Source of the DNA: JAYFNU01 sp034933305
Lineage (GTDB): Bacteria; Bacillota; Clostridia; Oscillospirales; Ruminococcaceae
Assembly (NCBI GenBank): GCA_034933305.1
Contig: JAYFNU010000010.1
Coordinates: 1 to 64,000, forward strand
Length of the DNA stretch: 64,000 nt
Reading direction: 5' to 3'
A program made the translations under genes and the position numbers. Positions 1-10,741 of the stretch are shown here, in pieces. The stretch's first letter is position 1, and each line of letters opens with the position of its first letter. Below the pieces are notes generated by a model, which did no database searches, was not told the origin of the DNA, and was given only the letters and a program-made list of their open reading frames with translations.

Positions 1-33
1 CACAGTTTACGGAGGCGTTTGCGCGGCGGGGTT

Positions 34-123
34 TTCAGGGTGTGGTCACACCCTGAACCGCCGAGGGGTGTGGGGGCCATCGGAAGCCCCCACGCTTTTG
101 GTACTTTTCTCGCAGAAAAGTAC
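34..123. repeat. Three consecutive perfect palindromes
   Basis: Three hairpins lie back to back: an 11-bp stem at 34-44/47-57 (TTCAGGGTGTG), an 8-bp G/C stem at 70-77/86-93 (GTGGGGGC), and a 10-bp stem at 101-110/114-123 (GTACTTTTCT) with a 3-nt loop. The second is followed by CTTTT and could terminate rightward transcription. The clustering suggests a dispersed intergenic palindromic element rather than a gene. No coding region is credible in positions 1-333. Confidence 0.6.
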
Positions 124-139
124 GACCTCCGCTCCCATT

Positions 140-290
140 CGCGCGCCCTATGCACATCGCTCGAATGAAAATGTCCTATTCGCGCGCCCTATGCACACCG
201 TTCGAATGAAAATGTCCTATTCGGGCGCCCTATGCACACCGTTCGAATAAAAATGTCCTATTCGCGCGCCCGGCGCACACCGTTCGAACG
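140..290. repeat. 41-bp tandem repeat, about four copies
   Basis: Units begin at 140, 181, 222 and 263, exactly 41 bp apart, each starting with a CGCGCGCCC-like block (third copy CGGGCGCCC) and containing ATGCACA, GTTCGAA and AAAATGTCC. The last copy is degenerate and incomplete. There are no spacers of unique sequence, so it is not a CRISPR. It lies just downstream of the gyrA terminator. Confidence 0.85.
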
Positions 291-307
291 AACCGCGCCA
301 CGAAAAA

Positions 308-333
308 CAGGGCGGAAAATCCGCCCTGCTTTT

Positions 334-336
<3 letters not shown>
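308..336 (-). terminator. gyrA terminator (bidirectional)
   Basis: A 9-bp perfect stem, CAGGGCGGA (308-316) and its complement (320-328), has a 3-nt loop. It sits 5 bp beyond the gyrA stop. On the minus strand it is followed by TTTTT, and on the plus strand by CTTTTTT, so it could stop transcription from both sides. Confidence 0.85.
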
Positions 337-2952
<2,616 letters not shown>

Positions 2953-2989
2953 TCTCTGCTCCTTGCGGGGGCTTCAGCGCCCCTTTGTG

Positions 2990-3484
2990 TTACATCCAGC
3001 CGTGTTCCCTGTACTGCCGCCCGAGCCGCCCGCGCAGCTCCTCGAGCAGCGCTTCGGGCACCTGCTTGCGCGGCACGCACGCCGCATCGTATTCCGTCCG
3101 GAACCGGACGGCCAGCGCGCCGGCGTCCGCGCCCGTGATCGCGTCGTTCCGCGCGCTGAAGACGGGGCTTCCGTTTTCGGCGATGACGACGGCGTCCTTC
3201 AAAAAATCGACGGTCAGCGGCCGCGCCATGATCTCCTTCGCCTTCTGCTTCGTCTTCCGGTCGAGCATGAACGCCGCGAAGAGGAAGACGGCCGCCGCGG
3301 CCGCGTCGGTGCGCAGCACGGAGGACGCCGGCGGCGTGCCGGCGGCGAGGTAGCGCGTCACCTCGAGCGCGATCATGAAGACCGAGAAGCCGACGGTCGC
3401 GATGCGCACGTTGTCGCGCAGCCCGAGCTGCCACATGGCGGCGATGCGCGCCGTCTGTTCGTCATACTGCAATGTTTCTTTCAT
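2990..3484 (-). CDS. Hypothetical membrane protein between gyrB and gyrA
   Basis: This is a 164-aa protein of no family I recognise. The ATG at 3484 lies only 4 bp after the gyrB stop, which argues for translational coupling and against the longer reading frame that would overlap gyrB. Two hydrophobic segments (about residues 22-45, with VGFSVFMIALEVTRYLA, and 55-75, with AAAVFLFAAFML) are followed by a basic cytoplasmic region of about 90 residues rich in Arg/Glu. It probably sits in the inner membrane and is co-transcribed with the gyrase genes. Function unknown. Confidence 0.75.
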   Translation of the reverse strand: MKETLQYDEQTARIAAMWQLGLRDNVRIATVGFSVFMIALEVTRYLAAGTPPASSVLRTDAAAAAVFLFAAFMLDRKTKQKAKEIMARPLTVDFLKDAVVIAENGSPVFSARNDAITGADAGALAVRFRTEYDAACVPRKQVPEALLEELRGRLGRQYREHGWM

Positions 3485-3488
3485 ATCG

Positions 3489-5396
3489 TTATATATCGAG
3501 GTTCTGGACGTATTTCGCGTTCTTTTCGATGAAGTCGCGGCGCGGCGGCACCTTGTCGCCCATGAGGATGGTGAAGGCCTCGTCGGCGCGCTGGGCATCC
3601 TCGATGTTGACCTTCTTGAGCGTGCGGAAGGAGGGATCCATCGTCGTCTCCCACAGCTGGTCGGGGTTCATCTCGCCGAGGCCCTTGTAGCGGCTGATGC
3701 GGACGCTGCCGCCCATCTCCGCGCTGATCTCGTCGCGCTCCTTGTCGCTGTAGGCATAGCGGGTCGTCTGGCCCTTGACGAGCTTGAACAGCGGCGGCAT
3801 CGCGAGGTAGACGTGCCCCTGCTCGAGCAGCGGGCGCATGAAGCGGAAGAAGAACGTCAGCATGAGCGTCTGGATATGGGCGCCGTCGACGTCGGCATCA
3901 GCCATGACGATGACCTTGCCGTAGCGCAGCTTCGACATGTCGAGCTCGTCGCCCAGCCCGCACCCGAGCGCCAGCACGACCGGCGTCAGCTTGTCGTTGT
4001 TGTAGATGCGGTCGAGCCGCGCCTTTTCGACGTTGATCATCTTGCCCCACAGCGACAGGATCGCCTGGTAGCGGCGGTCGCGGCCGTCCTTCGCGGAGCC
4101 GCCGGCCGAATCGCCCTCGACGATGTACAGCTCGGTGCCCTCGGCGCCCTTCTGGGTGCAGTCGGCGAGCTTGCCGGGCAGCGACGCCGATTCGAGCGCC
4201 GACTTGCGCCGCGTGAGATCGCGCGCCTTGCGGGCGGCTTCCCGCGCGCGCGACGCGCCGATCGCCTTTTCGAAGATGATCTTCGCGACGGCGGGGTTCT
4301 CCTCGAAATAATCGTTGAGCTTCGTATAGACAAGGTTTTCGACGATGCCGCGCATCTCGGTGTTGCCGAGCTTGCCCTTCGTCTGGCCCTCGAACTGCGC
4401 CTCCTGCAGCTTGACGCTGATGACGCAGGTGAGGCCCTCGCGGACGTCGTCGCCCATGAGCTTTTCGTTTTCCTTGAGCAGACCGCGGCGGTGGCCGTAA
4501 TCGTTGAAGACGCGCGTCATGGCGTTCTTGTAGCCCTGCTCGTGCGTGCCGCCGTCGACGGTGTGGATGTTGTTCGCGAACGACAGCAGCAGCTCGTTGT
4601 AGCTGTCGTTGTACTGCATCGCGACTTCCGCTTCGTTCGTGTCGTTGACGGTCTTGAAGTAGATGACGTCGGGGTGCAGCACGTCGAGCTGGCGCACCGT
4701 CTGCAGATGCTCGACGAAGGAGCGGATGCCGCCCTCGTAGTGCATGACCTCCTCGACGGGCTCGTCGCCGCGCTCGTCGATGAGAATGATGCGGATGCCG
4801 GCGTTGAGGAACGCCTGCTCGCGCAGGCGCCGCTCGAGCGTCTCGAAATCGAACGCCAGCTCCTCGAAGATCTCGGCGTCCGGCTTGAACTCGACGACCG
4901 TTCCGCGCCGGTCGGTGTCGCCGACACAGCGAAGCGGCGTCGCCTGCTTGCCGCGCTCGAAGCGCTGCTCGTACTCCTTGCCGTCGACGAAAACGTGCAC
5001 CGTCAGCCACTCCGACAGCGCGTTGACGACCGACGCGCCCACGCCGTGCAGTCCGCCCGAGAAATGGTAGCCCTCGCCGCCGAATTTTCCGCCGGCGTGC
5101 AGCACCGTGAAGACGACCGTCACCGCCGGCAGGCCCGTCTTGTGCTCGATGCCCACGGGGATGCCGCGGCCGTCGTCGGTCACCTCGATGATGTCGCCCT
5201 TTTTGATGCGCACGCGGATCTCCGTGCAGCAGCCCGCGAGCGCCTCGTCGATCGAGTTGTCGACGATCTCGTACACGAGATGGTGCAGCCCGCGCGGGCC
5301 CGTCGAGCCGATGTACATGCCGGGGCGCTTGCGCACCGCCTCGAGCCCCTCGAGGACCTGTATCTGTTCCGCGTCGTAGTGGTTGTTTTCACTCAT
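3489..5396 (-). CDS. gyrB: DNA gyrase subunit B
   Basis: ATPase subunit of gyrase, 635 aa, the usual length for Firmicutes (no enterobacterial insert). The GHKL ATPase part shows EIVDNSIDEALAG, DDGRGIPVG and GLHGVGASVVNALS. The TOPRIM domain shows EGDSAGGSAKDGRDR and the metal-binding MADADVDGAH. The C-terminus has the GyrA-interacting RYKGLGEMNPDQLWETTMDP. It lies between the remB-like gene (16 bp gap) and the small membrane protein, all on the minus strand, in the classical origin order. Confidence 0.98.
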   Translation of the reverse strand: MSENNHYDAEQIQVLEGLEAVRKRPGMYIGSTGPRGLHHLVYEIVDNSIDEALAGCCTEIRVRIKKGDIIEVTDDGRGIPVGIEHKTGLPAVTVVFTVLHAGGKFGGEGYHFSGGLHGVGASVVNALSEWLTVHVFVDGKEYEQRFERGKQATPLRCVGDTDRRGTVVEFKPDAEIFEELAFDFETLERRLREQAFLNAGIRIILIDERGDEPVEEVMHYEGGIRSFVEHLQTVRQLDVLHPDVIYFKTVNDTNEAEVAMQYNDSYNELLLSFANNIHTVDGGTHEQGYKNAMTRVFNDYGHRRGLLKENEKLMGDDVREGLTCVISVKLQEAQFEGQTKGKLGNTEMRGIVENLVYTKLNDYFEENPAVAKIIFEKAIGASRAREAARKARDLTRRKSALESASLPGKLADCTQKGAEGTELYIVEGDSAGGSAKDGRDRRYQAILSLWGKMINVEKARLDRIYNNDKLTPVVLALGCGLGDELDMSKLRYGKVIVMADADVDGAHIQTLMLTFFFRFMRPLLEQGHVYLAMPPLFKLVKGQTTRYAYSDKERDEISAEMGGSVRISRYKGLGEMNPDQLWETTMDPSFRTLKKVNIEDAQRADEAFTILMGDKVPPRRDFIEKNAKYVQNLDI

Positions 5397-5412
5397 TTTC
5401 TCTTTGCTCCCT

Positions 5413-5682
5413 TTATTCGCTCTTCAGCTCGTCCACATAATCCGCGCGCTTTCGCAGCGTCACGGGGGAGATGCCGGAAATATAAACGGCCCGTTCGCGC
5501 CCGTCGTCGTACACGATGAACGATTTCGGCAGCTCCGCCGTCACATTGACGACGCGGCCCGCCTGTTCGCTCTGCCGCAGATACGCCCGCGTGCGCTTGC
5601 TGACCGAACAGTAATCGATATCGAAGATACCGATGATACCATCTGTTTTAATAACTGTCTTTTCGCCTAAATGTATATACAT
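5413..5682 (-). CDS. RemB-like DUF370 protein (YaaB family)
   Basis: This 89-aa protein has the DUF370 fold signature MYIHLGEKTVIKTDGIIGIFD at its N-terminus (first 20 residues or so). In Bacillus subtilis the equivalent gene, between recF and gyrB, is remB/yaaB, linked to extracellular-matrix regulation. Here the position is identical. The C-terminal half (PKSFIVYDDGRERAVYISGISPVTLRKR) is typical of the longer DUF370 members. It probably acts as a small DNA-binding regulator. The exact role in this species is not established. Confidence 0.85.
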   Translation of the reverse strand: MYIHLGEKTVIKTDGIIGIFDIDYCSVSKRTRAYLRQSEQAGRVVNVTAELPKSFIVYDDGRERAVYISGISPVTLRKRADYVDELKSE

Positions 5683-5704
5683 AACTCTCCGTTCGTTGTC
5701 CGCG

Positions 5705-6790
5705 TCAGCGCAGCCGGCCGTTTTCGATGGTGAAGATCTCGGCTTCGGTGCGCGAGGAGATGAGCTCGGGCGCGCAGCAGGTGATGACCGACTGCGAGCC
5801 CTGCAGCGACGCGATGAGAAAATTCTGGCGGCTCTCGTCGAGCTCGGACAGCACGTCGTCGAGCAGCAGCACGGGGCGCTCCTCGAGCTTGAGCTCCATG
5901 AGCTCCGCTTCGGCGAGCTTGAGGCTGAGCACGATGCAGCGCTGCTGTCCCTGGGAGGCGTAGATCTTCGCGTCGGCGCCGTCGAGCGCGAAGGCGATGT
6001 CGTCGCGGTGGGGCCCGACGGTCGCGAAGCCGGCGCGGACGTCGGCGGCGCGCTGGCCGTAAATGCGCTCGAGCGCCTCGTCGAGCTCGCCCTCGCCGTC
6101 GGGAAACAGCGAGGAGCGGTATTCGAAGCTGAGCGTTTCGCGCCCGTTGCTGATCTTCTCGTAATTGGCGGCGGCGAGCGGCAGCAGCTCCTTGACGAAG
6201 ACGCTGCGCCGGTTGGAGATCTCGCAGGCGGTCTCGGCGAGCTGGGCGTCGAAGACGTCGAGCAGCTCGTCCGCCGCGGAAATGGTGCGGCTGTCCTTGA
6301 GCAGGCTGTTCTTCTGATCGAGCAGCCGCGTGTACCTCTTTATATTACCGAGGTAGCTGCTCGAAATCTGGCACAGCGCGGTATCGACGAAGCGGCGCCG
6401 GGTGTCCGGCGCGCCCTTGACGAGCGACAGGTGCTCCGGCGAAAAGATGACGGAGCAGAAGCTTCCCACGAGCGCCGACGCCTTGACCGGGGTCCCCTTG
6501 TTGAGGGACGCGGCGCGGCCCTTTTCGCTGATGGTGATGCGGATGTTCTGGTCGCGGCCGTCGAGAAAAAAATCGGCGTCGACGCGCGCGAATTCCTCGC
6601 CGGAGCGCACGAGCGCCATATCCCGGCCGCCGCGGAAACTTCGCGCGCCCGTGAGCAGAAAGATGCTCTCGAGCAGGTTGGTCTTTCCGTGGCCGTTTTC
6701 GCCGCACACGACGTTGACGCCGGTGCCGGGATAAAACTCCAGCGATTCGATGTTTCGATAATTCGCAAGGCTGTGTCTTATGAGATACAA
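5705..6790 (-). CDS. recF: DNA replication/repair protein RecF
   Basis: SMC-like ATPase that loads RecA at gapped DNA, 361 aa from the chosen TTG at 6790. That start gives LYLIRHSLANYRNIESLEF, the family's normal N-terminus. An upstream ATG at 6832 would add 14 residues without family character and lies deep inside the preceding gene. Walker A is GENGHGKTNLLE, the signature region is ASQGQQRCIVLSLKLAE, and Walker B is PVLLLDDVLSELD. It overlaps the end of the S4 gene by 13 bp, which suggests coupling. Confidence 0.95.
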   Translation of the reverse strand: MYLIRHSLANYRNIESLEFYPGTGVNVVCGENGHGKTNLLESIFLLTGARSFRGGRDMALVRSGEEFARVDADFFLDGRDQNIRITISEKGRAASLNKGTPVKASALVGSFCSVIFSPEHLSLVKGAPDTRRRFVDTALCQISSSYLGNIKRYTRLLDQKNSLLKDSRTISAADELLDVFDAQLAETACEISNRRSVFVKELLPLAAANYEKISNGRETLSFEYRSSLFPDGEGELDEALERIYGQRAADVRAGFATVGPHRDDIAFALDGADAKIYASQGQQRCIVLSLKLAEAELMELKLEERPVLLLDDVLSELDESRQNFLIASLQGSQSVITCCAPELISSRTEAEIFTIENGRLR

Positions 6791-6999
6791 CTTTTCACGA
6801 CCCTGTATTCTTTGTCGCCCGCGCGCACGCATTCGCCGCCGCGCAGTTTTCTGCCGCGCTGGAGGCAGGGCTCGCCGTCGACGGTCACGCCGCCGCGCTG
6901 CACGAGCTCCTTCGCTTCGCCGCCCGACATCGCCGCGCCCGCGAATTTGAGGAATGCGTCGAGTCTGATGAATTCGGTGGTGATGGAAACGTCTGTCAT
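6778..6999 (-). CDS. S4-domain RNA-binding protein (YaaA-like)
   Basis: This 73-aa protein consists almost only of an S4 domain: TTEFIRLDAFLKFAGAAMSGGEAKELVQ followed by GGVTVDGEPCLQRGRKLRGG. It is the small S4 protein that sits between dnaN and recF in Firmicutes (yaaA in B. subtilis), with a presumed RNA- or ribosome-related role. The start is fixed by an ATGA overlap with the dnaN stop (positions 6996-6999), and its 3' end overlaps recF. Confidence 0.9.
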   Translation of the reverse strand: MTDVSITTEFIRLDAFLKFAGAAMSGGEAKELVQRGGVTVDGEPCLQRGRKLRGGECVRAGDKEYRVVKSCIS

Positions 7000-8102
7000 T
7001 CGGTCTTGATCCTCACGGGCAGCAGCAGGAAGAGAAAGTCCCCCGGCTCGGCGGGCACCATCTTCATGGGCGAGACGGGGCCGGTGATCTCGAGGCAGAC
7101 CTCGTCGCACATGCAGTTGCGCAGCGCGTCGAGCACATAGCGGTTGTTGAAGCCGATCTCGACGGCTTCGCCTTCGATGGCGCAGGGGATCTCGTCGTAG
7201 GAATTGCCGAGCGCCGTCGCGCAGGTGATGACGGCCCGCCCCTCGTCGAACAGCAGCTTGATGGGGCTCTTGAAGCGGTCGCTGATGATGAGGGAGGCGC
7301 GCTCGACGGCGTCGTACAGCGCCTGCACGCCGATCCTGACGCGGGTCTTGTATCCCTCGGGGATCGCCTTCTTGTAATCGAGGAAGTCGCCCTCGAGCAG
7401 CCGGGTGATGACGGTGTAGCCGCCCAGCTGAAACACGCCGTAGCGGCGGGCGATGCCGATATTGACGTCGTCCTCGCTCTCGCCGATGAGCTTGCTGACC
7501 TCGGCGAGCGTCTTCGCGGGGATGATGAAGCTGCGGTCGCTCCAGGTGAAATCGACCTTCTGCGTGCACACCGCGAGGCGGTAGCCGTCGACGGACACCA
7601 TCGTGAGGCTGTCGTCGCCCATGATGAACTTCGTGCCGGTGTGCACCGGCTTCTGGTCGCTCGTCGAGACGGCGTAGATGGTCTTGCTGATCATCTCGCG
7701 CAGCACCTGCGCTTTGACCGTGAGGGTGTTGTCCGCCTCGGGCACCGGCATTTCGGGAAAATCGCTCGCCGGTATGCCGACGAAATTGAACTTCGTGATG
7801 CCGCCCGTGACCTGCGCCTTGAGCTCGCCGTCGGTCTCGATGACGACCGTGTCGGTATCGAGCTTTCGCACCATATCGGTGAGCAGGCGCGCGTTGAGCA
7901 CGATCTCGCCCTTTTCCTTGATGTCCGCCACGAGGGATGTGATGATGCCGATTTCCAGGTCGTAGGAAGTGAGGATCACGGCGTCGTCGGTGCATTTGAA
8001 GAGGATGCCCTCGATGGCCGGAATGGAGGATTTTCCGCTCACCGCCCGGGAGACGCCGGACAGCGCGTCGAGCAGCTCGGCTCGGTTGCAGATGATTTTC
8101 AT
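6996..8102 (-). CDS. dnaN: DNA polymerase III beta sliding clamp
   Basis: Ring-shaped processivity clamp, 368 aa, the standard length. It shows the N-terminal MKIICNRAELLDALSGVSRAVSGKSSIPAIEGIL, the middle-domain TIYAVSTSDQKPVHTGTKF and the C-terminal PVSPMKMVPAEPGDFLFLLLPVRI (each typical of DnaN). It follows dnaA after 217 bp and is coupled to the S4 gene by a 4-bp overlap. Confidence 0.98.
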   Translation of the reverse strand: MKIICNRAELLDALSGVSRAVSGKSSIPAIEGILFKCTDDAVILTSYDLEIGIITSLVADIKEKGEIVLNARLLTDMVRKLDTDTVVIETDGELKAQVTGGITKFNFVGIPASDFPEMPVPEADNTLTVKAQVLREMISKTIYAVSTSDQKPVHTGTKFIMGDDSLTMVSVDGYRLAVCTQKVDFTWSDRSFIIPAKTLAEVSKLIGESEDDVNIGIARRYGVFQLGGYTVITRLLEGDFLDYKKAIPEGYKTRVRIGVQALYDAVERASLIISDRFKSPIKLLFDEGRAVITCATALGNSYDEIPCAIEGEAVEIGFNNRYVLDALRNCMCDEVCLEITGPVSPMKMVPAEPGDFLFLLLPVRIKTE

Positions 8103-8319
8103 AGCTTCACCTTCCGTGTATGTCTGTATGATCTATATTAGCAGCAGTAGGGGCTGTCGAACCCGTGGAAAAAGCGGATCCGCCGCAGAAACGGGCCGCG
8201 GGGCGCGCGTTGAAAAAGAAGCCGCGCCCGTTGAAAATGCGTTCAAAAAGAAAGAGGGCGCGCGTGTCCGTCGAGACTGTCGAAAACAGTGCGTCGATTG
8301 TTGAAGAAGCGGTCGAAAG
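8103..8319. other. dnaA-dnaN spacer, possible secondary origin part
   Basis: No gene fits here. On the minus strand there is one near-canonical DnaA-box-like nonamer, TTTTCCACG, at 8164-8172, and several TTTTCAAC/TTTTTGAAC-like motifs between about 8210 and 8250. Firmicute origins can be bipartite around dnaA, so this may be the downstream part, but box quality is poor and this is inference. Confidence 0.35.
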
Positions 8320-9627
8320 TCAGCTGCGCGCGTTTTTGATGATGTCCTCGACGAGGTCGCGCGTGTGGCTGTCGGTCTCGAGCTGCTTTTCCACCTTGCT
8401 GATGGCGTAGACGACCGTCGCGTGGTTGCGCTTGCCGAATTCGGCGCCGATCTTCTCCATCGTCATGCCCGTCACCTCGCGCACGATGTACATCGCGATC
8501 TGACGCGGGCCGGAGACGGAGGCGTTCTGCTTCGTCGAGCGGATGTCCTCCGGCGTGACGCTGTAGGTGCGCGCGACCTCGCTGATGATCTTCTCGACGG
8601 TCACGGGCAGCGGCTGCTGCTCGGACATGATGTCGCGGATGGCGTTCTGCGCGAGGCCGATGGAGGGCAGGATGCCGTCCATCTGGTAGTAGGCGCCGAG
8701 CTTCTTGACCGCGCCCTCGAGCTGCCGGATGTCGTTTTTGACGTGCTCGGCGATGAAGTCGGCGACGTCGCCGGGCAGCTCCATGCCGAGGGCGTCCGCC
8801 TTGCGGTACAAAATCGAGATGCGCGTCTCCACGTCGGGCGGCTGCACGTCGGCGATGAGGCCCCACTCAAAGCGCGTGCGCAGGCGCTCCTCGAGCGATT
8901 TGATCTCCTTCGGCGGCCGGTCGGACGTCAGGACGATCTGCTTTTGGGCGTTGAACAGCGCGTTGAAGGTGTGGAAAAATTCCTCCTGTGTCTGGACCTT
9001 GCCGCCGATGAACTGGATGTCGTCGATGAGCAGCACGTCGACCGTGCGGAATTTCTCGTGAAAGGGCTCCGTGCTGCCCGCGGCGATGGCCGCGATGAGC
9101 TCGTTCGTGAACTGCTCGCAGCCGATGTACAGCACGTTGAGCTCGGGCCGGTGCACGCGCAGGTCGTTCTGGATGGCGCGCAGCAGATGCGTCTTTCCGA
9201 GACCCGACGCGCCGTAGATGAACAGCGGGTTGTAGGCGCGCGCCGGATTCGCGGCGACCGCCTGCGCGGCGGCGTGGGCGAAGCGGTTGTCCTGCCCGAC
9301 GATAAAGTTGTCGAAGGTGTAATCCTCGGCGGCGACGGCGCCCGCGGGGACCGCGGGATCGCGCGTCTCGCGCACGGCCGCGCGGCTTTGCAGCGCGATG
9401 TTGACGTCGAAGCCCATGACCGCCGCGAACGCCTTGCGCAGCAGCGGCATGTACCGCTCCTCGACCATGCCCTTGATGAAGTCGGAACTGACGGAGAGCG
9501 TCGCGGTGCCGTCCGAAAAATCGACGGGCTCGAGGCCCTTGAGCCAGAGATTGTAGATCGTCTCCGACTCCGCGTCCTTCAGATATTCCCGCACGGCGTC
9601 AAAGCATTGCTCGAAGGATTCCATCAC
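8320..9627 (-). CDS. dnaA: Chromosomal replication initiator DnaA
   Basis: AAA+ initiator, 435 aa. Domain I is at residues 1-80, followed by a short linker. Domain III carries Walker A GASGLGKTHLL, Walker B VLLIDDIQFI and sensor-like LTSDRPPKEI. Domain IV carries a DNA-binding helix-turn-helix ending in GKRNHATVVYAISKVEKQL. The first codon is GTG at 9627, directly followed by ATG at 9624. An AGGAG 9 nt upstream of the GTG makes the GTG slightly better placed. The gene faces away from rpmH, and its promoter is at 9678-9706. Confidence 0.98.
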   Translation of the reverse strand: MMESFEQCFDAVREYLKDAESETIYNLWLKGLEPVDFSDGTATLSVSSDFIKGMVEERYMPLLRKAFAAVMGFDVNIALQSRAAVRETRDPAVPAGAVAAEDYTFDNFIVGQDNRFAHAAAQAVAANPARAYNPLFIYGASGLGKTHLLRAIQNDLRVHRPELNVLYIGCEQFTNELIAAIAAGSTEPFHEKFRTVDVLLIDDIQFIGGKVQTQEEFFHTFNALFNAQKQIVLTSDRPPKEIKSLEERLRTRFEWGLIADVQPPDVETRISILYRKADALGMELPGDVADFIAEHVKNDIRQLEGAVKKLGAYYQMDGILPSIGLAQNAIRDIMSEQQPLPVTVEKIISEVARTYSVTPEDIRSTKQNASVSGPRQIAMYIVREVTGMTMEKIGAEFGKRNHATVVYAISKVEKQLETDSHTRDLVEDIIKNARS

Positions 9628-9677
9628 GGCGAACGTCTCCTGTTCTTAAAAATAATACAATAATATATATTAAAAAG

Positions 9678-9706
9678 ATTATAACATATACACCGCCTGT
9701 TTTCAA
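9678..9706 (-). promoter_or_regulatory. dnaA promoter
   Basis: On the minus strand TTGAAA (9701-9706) and TATAAT (9678-9683) are separated by exactly 17 bp, close to the sigma-A consensus and about 50 bp upstream of the dnaA start. Confidence 0.8.
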
Positions 9707-9839
9707 CAAAACGCGCGCATAAAATCGAAACGCCGCGCCCGCGCGCGCTGCCTTGTATTTTCGGCCGGAAACCGGAAAAAATCGCCTGTTTGCGGCCCTT
9801 TGGCGGGGTCCGCCGCACACGGGCGCGAAAAAGTTGCGC

Positions 9840-9869
9840 TTGACAAGGTAAAGAGCTTTGTTATATACT
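9840..9869 (+). promoter_or_regulatory. rpmH promoter
   Basis: TTGACA (9840-9845) and TATACT (9864-9869) have an 18-bp spacer. A strong AAGGAG ribosome site follows at 9892-9897, just before the rpmH ATG at 9905. Confidence 0.8.
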
Positions 9870-9904
9870 TACTTCTTGCAAGGCATAAATGAAGGAGTTC
9901 AACC

Positions 9905-10039
9905 ATGAGACCCACATTTCATCCCAAAAAACGCACCCGTTCCGGGGAGCACGGTTTCCTGAAGCGTATGGCTACAAAAAACGGCCGCAAGGTCTTGGCC
10001 CGTCGCCGCGCGCGCGGAAGAGCCCGTTTAAGCGCTTAA
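9905..10039 (+). CDS. rpmH: 50S ribosomal protein L34
   Basis: Small basic ribosomal protein of 44 aa read directly from the sequence (MRPTFHPKKRTRSGEHGFLK..., ending RARGRARLSA). Length and the KRKR..HGFLKRMATKNGRKVLARRRARGR pattern are exactly those of L34. It is the first gene rightward of the origin and is followed by a hairpin before rnpA. Confidence 0.97.
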   Translation: MRPTFHPKKRTRSGEHGFLKRMATKNGRKVLARRRARGRARLSA

Positions 10040-10076
10040 AAGAGCCAACCGTGACAATCGGCTGGCTCTTAATTTT
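10040..10076 (+). terminator. Hairpin between rpmH and rnpA
   Basis: AAGAGCCAACCG pairs with CGGCTGGCTCTT (one mismatch), spanning 10040-10070 and followed by AATTTT. It is probably a partial terminator that lets abundant rpmH message exceed the rnpA message. Confidence 0.65.
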
Positions 10077-10103
10077 ACGCGGGCCGGCGCGGGGCGATGC
10101 AGC

Positions 10104-10445
10104 ATGAGCACAAAATTGGAAACGCTCGGCCAGAACAGTCTTTTCGCGCGGGCGTACCGGAGCAGGCTCAGCTTCGTTTCGCCTGTTCTCGTTACCTATG
10201 TGCTGCGCAAAAAGCGCGGCGGCATCCGCATCGGGATCACAGCGAGCAAGAAAATAGGCTGCGCCGTTCAGCGAAACAGAGCGCGCAGGATCGTGAAAGC
10301 CGCCGCGTCGAAAGTACTCGAAAACGCGGACGGCTCTTTCGACATAGTTTTTGTCTGCCGCGCCGCGACCGTCGAAAAGAAGTCGACCGACCTTGAGCCG
10401 GTCCTGCGCCGGCAGCTGCAAAAGGCCGGTGTGCTGCATGATTAA
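10104..10445 (+). CDS. rnpA: Ribonuclease P protein component
   Basis: Protein cofactor of RNase P, 113 aa, for tRNA 5' processing. It contains the family RNR motif as KKIGCAVQRNRARRIVK (about residues 50-65), preceded by the basic beta strand RIGITASKK. Its last codons overlap the yidD start by 8 bp. It belongs to the rpmH-rnpA-yidD-yidC-jag string. Confidence 0.95.
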   Translation: MSTKLETLGQNSLFARAYRSRLSFVSPVLVTYVLRKKRGGIRIGITASKKIGCAVQRNRARRIVKAAASKVLENADGSFDIVFVCRAATVEKKSTDLEPVLRRQLQKAGVLHD

Positions 10446-10704
10446 GGCCCTGCTGCTCGCGCTGCTGCGCTTCTACAAAAAGAATATCTCGCCGTCGCTC
10501 GGCAATCACTGCCGGTTCACCCCGACGTGCTCGGAATACGCGATGGAGGCCATCGAGGTCCACGGCGCGCTCACGGGCTGCGCGCTGGCGGCCTGGCGGG
10601 TGCTGCGGTGCAATCCGCTGTGCAGGGGCGGCTTCGATCCCGTGCCGGAAAAGCCGCGCGCGACGCTGCGCTACCGCGCCGACAAAAACAAGAGAAGTAA
10701 TTAA
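10438..10704 (+). CDS. yidD: Membrane protein insertion efficiency factor YidD
   Basis: This 88-aa protein has the family signature FYKKNISPSLGNHCRFTPTCSEYAMEAIEVHG and the second Cys motif RCNPLCRGGFDPVP. YidD is a membrane-associated helper of YidC insertion. The ATG at 10438 overlaps the rnpA end, and yidC starts 37 bp downstream. Confidence 0.95.
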   Translation: MIKALLLALLRFYKKNISPSLGNHCRFTPTCSEYAMEAIEVHGALTGCALAAWRVLRCNPLCRGGFDPVPEKPRATLRYRADKNKRSN

Positions 10705-10741
10705 TATTACTATAATATCCTTGTACAATAAGGAGCTGTCC

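Larger units (their letters stand above)
9628..9904. other. Origin region (oriC) between dnaA and rpmH
   Basis: This 277-bp divergent spacer separates leftward dnaA from rightward rpmH, the usual position of the chromosomal origin. Positions 9646-9690 are almost pure A/T in an otherwise GC-rich genome and could be the unwinding element. I see no exact TTATCCACA box; the best candidate is TTTTCAACA near 9700, which also overlaps the dnaA -35. The change of gene direction on either side supports the call. Confidence 0.7.

Noticed and set aside
68..250. Small coding gene within the tandem repeat
   Set aside because: The frame exists only because the 41-bp unit keeps part of the phase open; there is no ribosome site and no family.
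140..290. CRISPR array
   Set aside because: The 41-bp units are contiguous with no unique spacers, and no cas genes are nearby.
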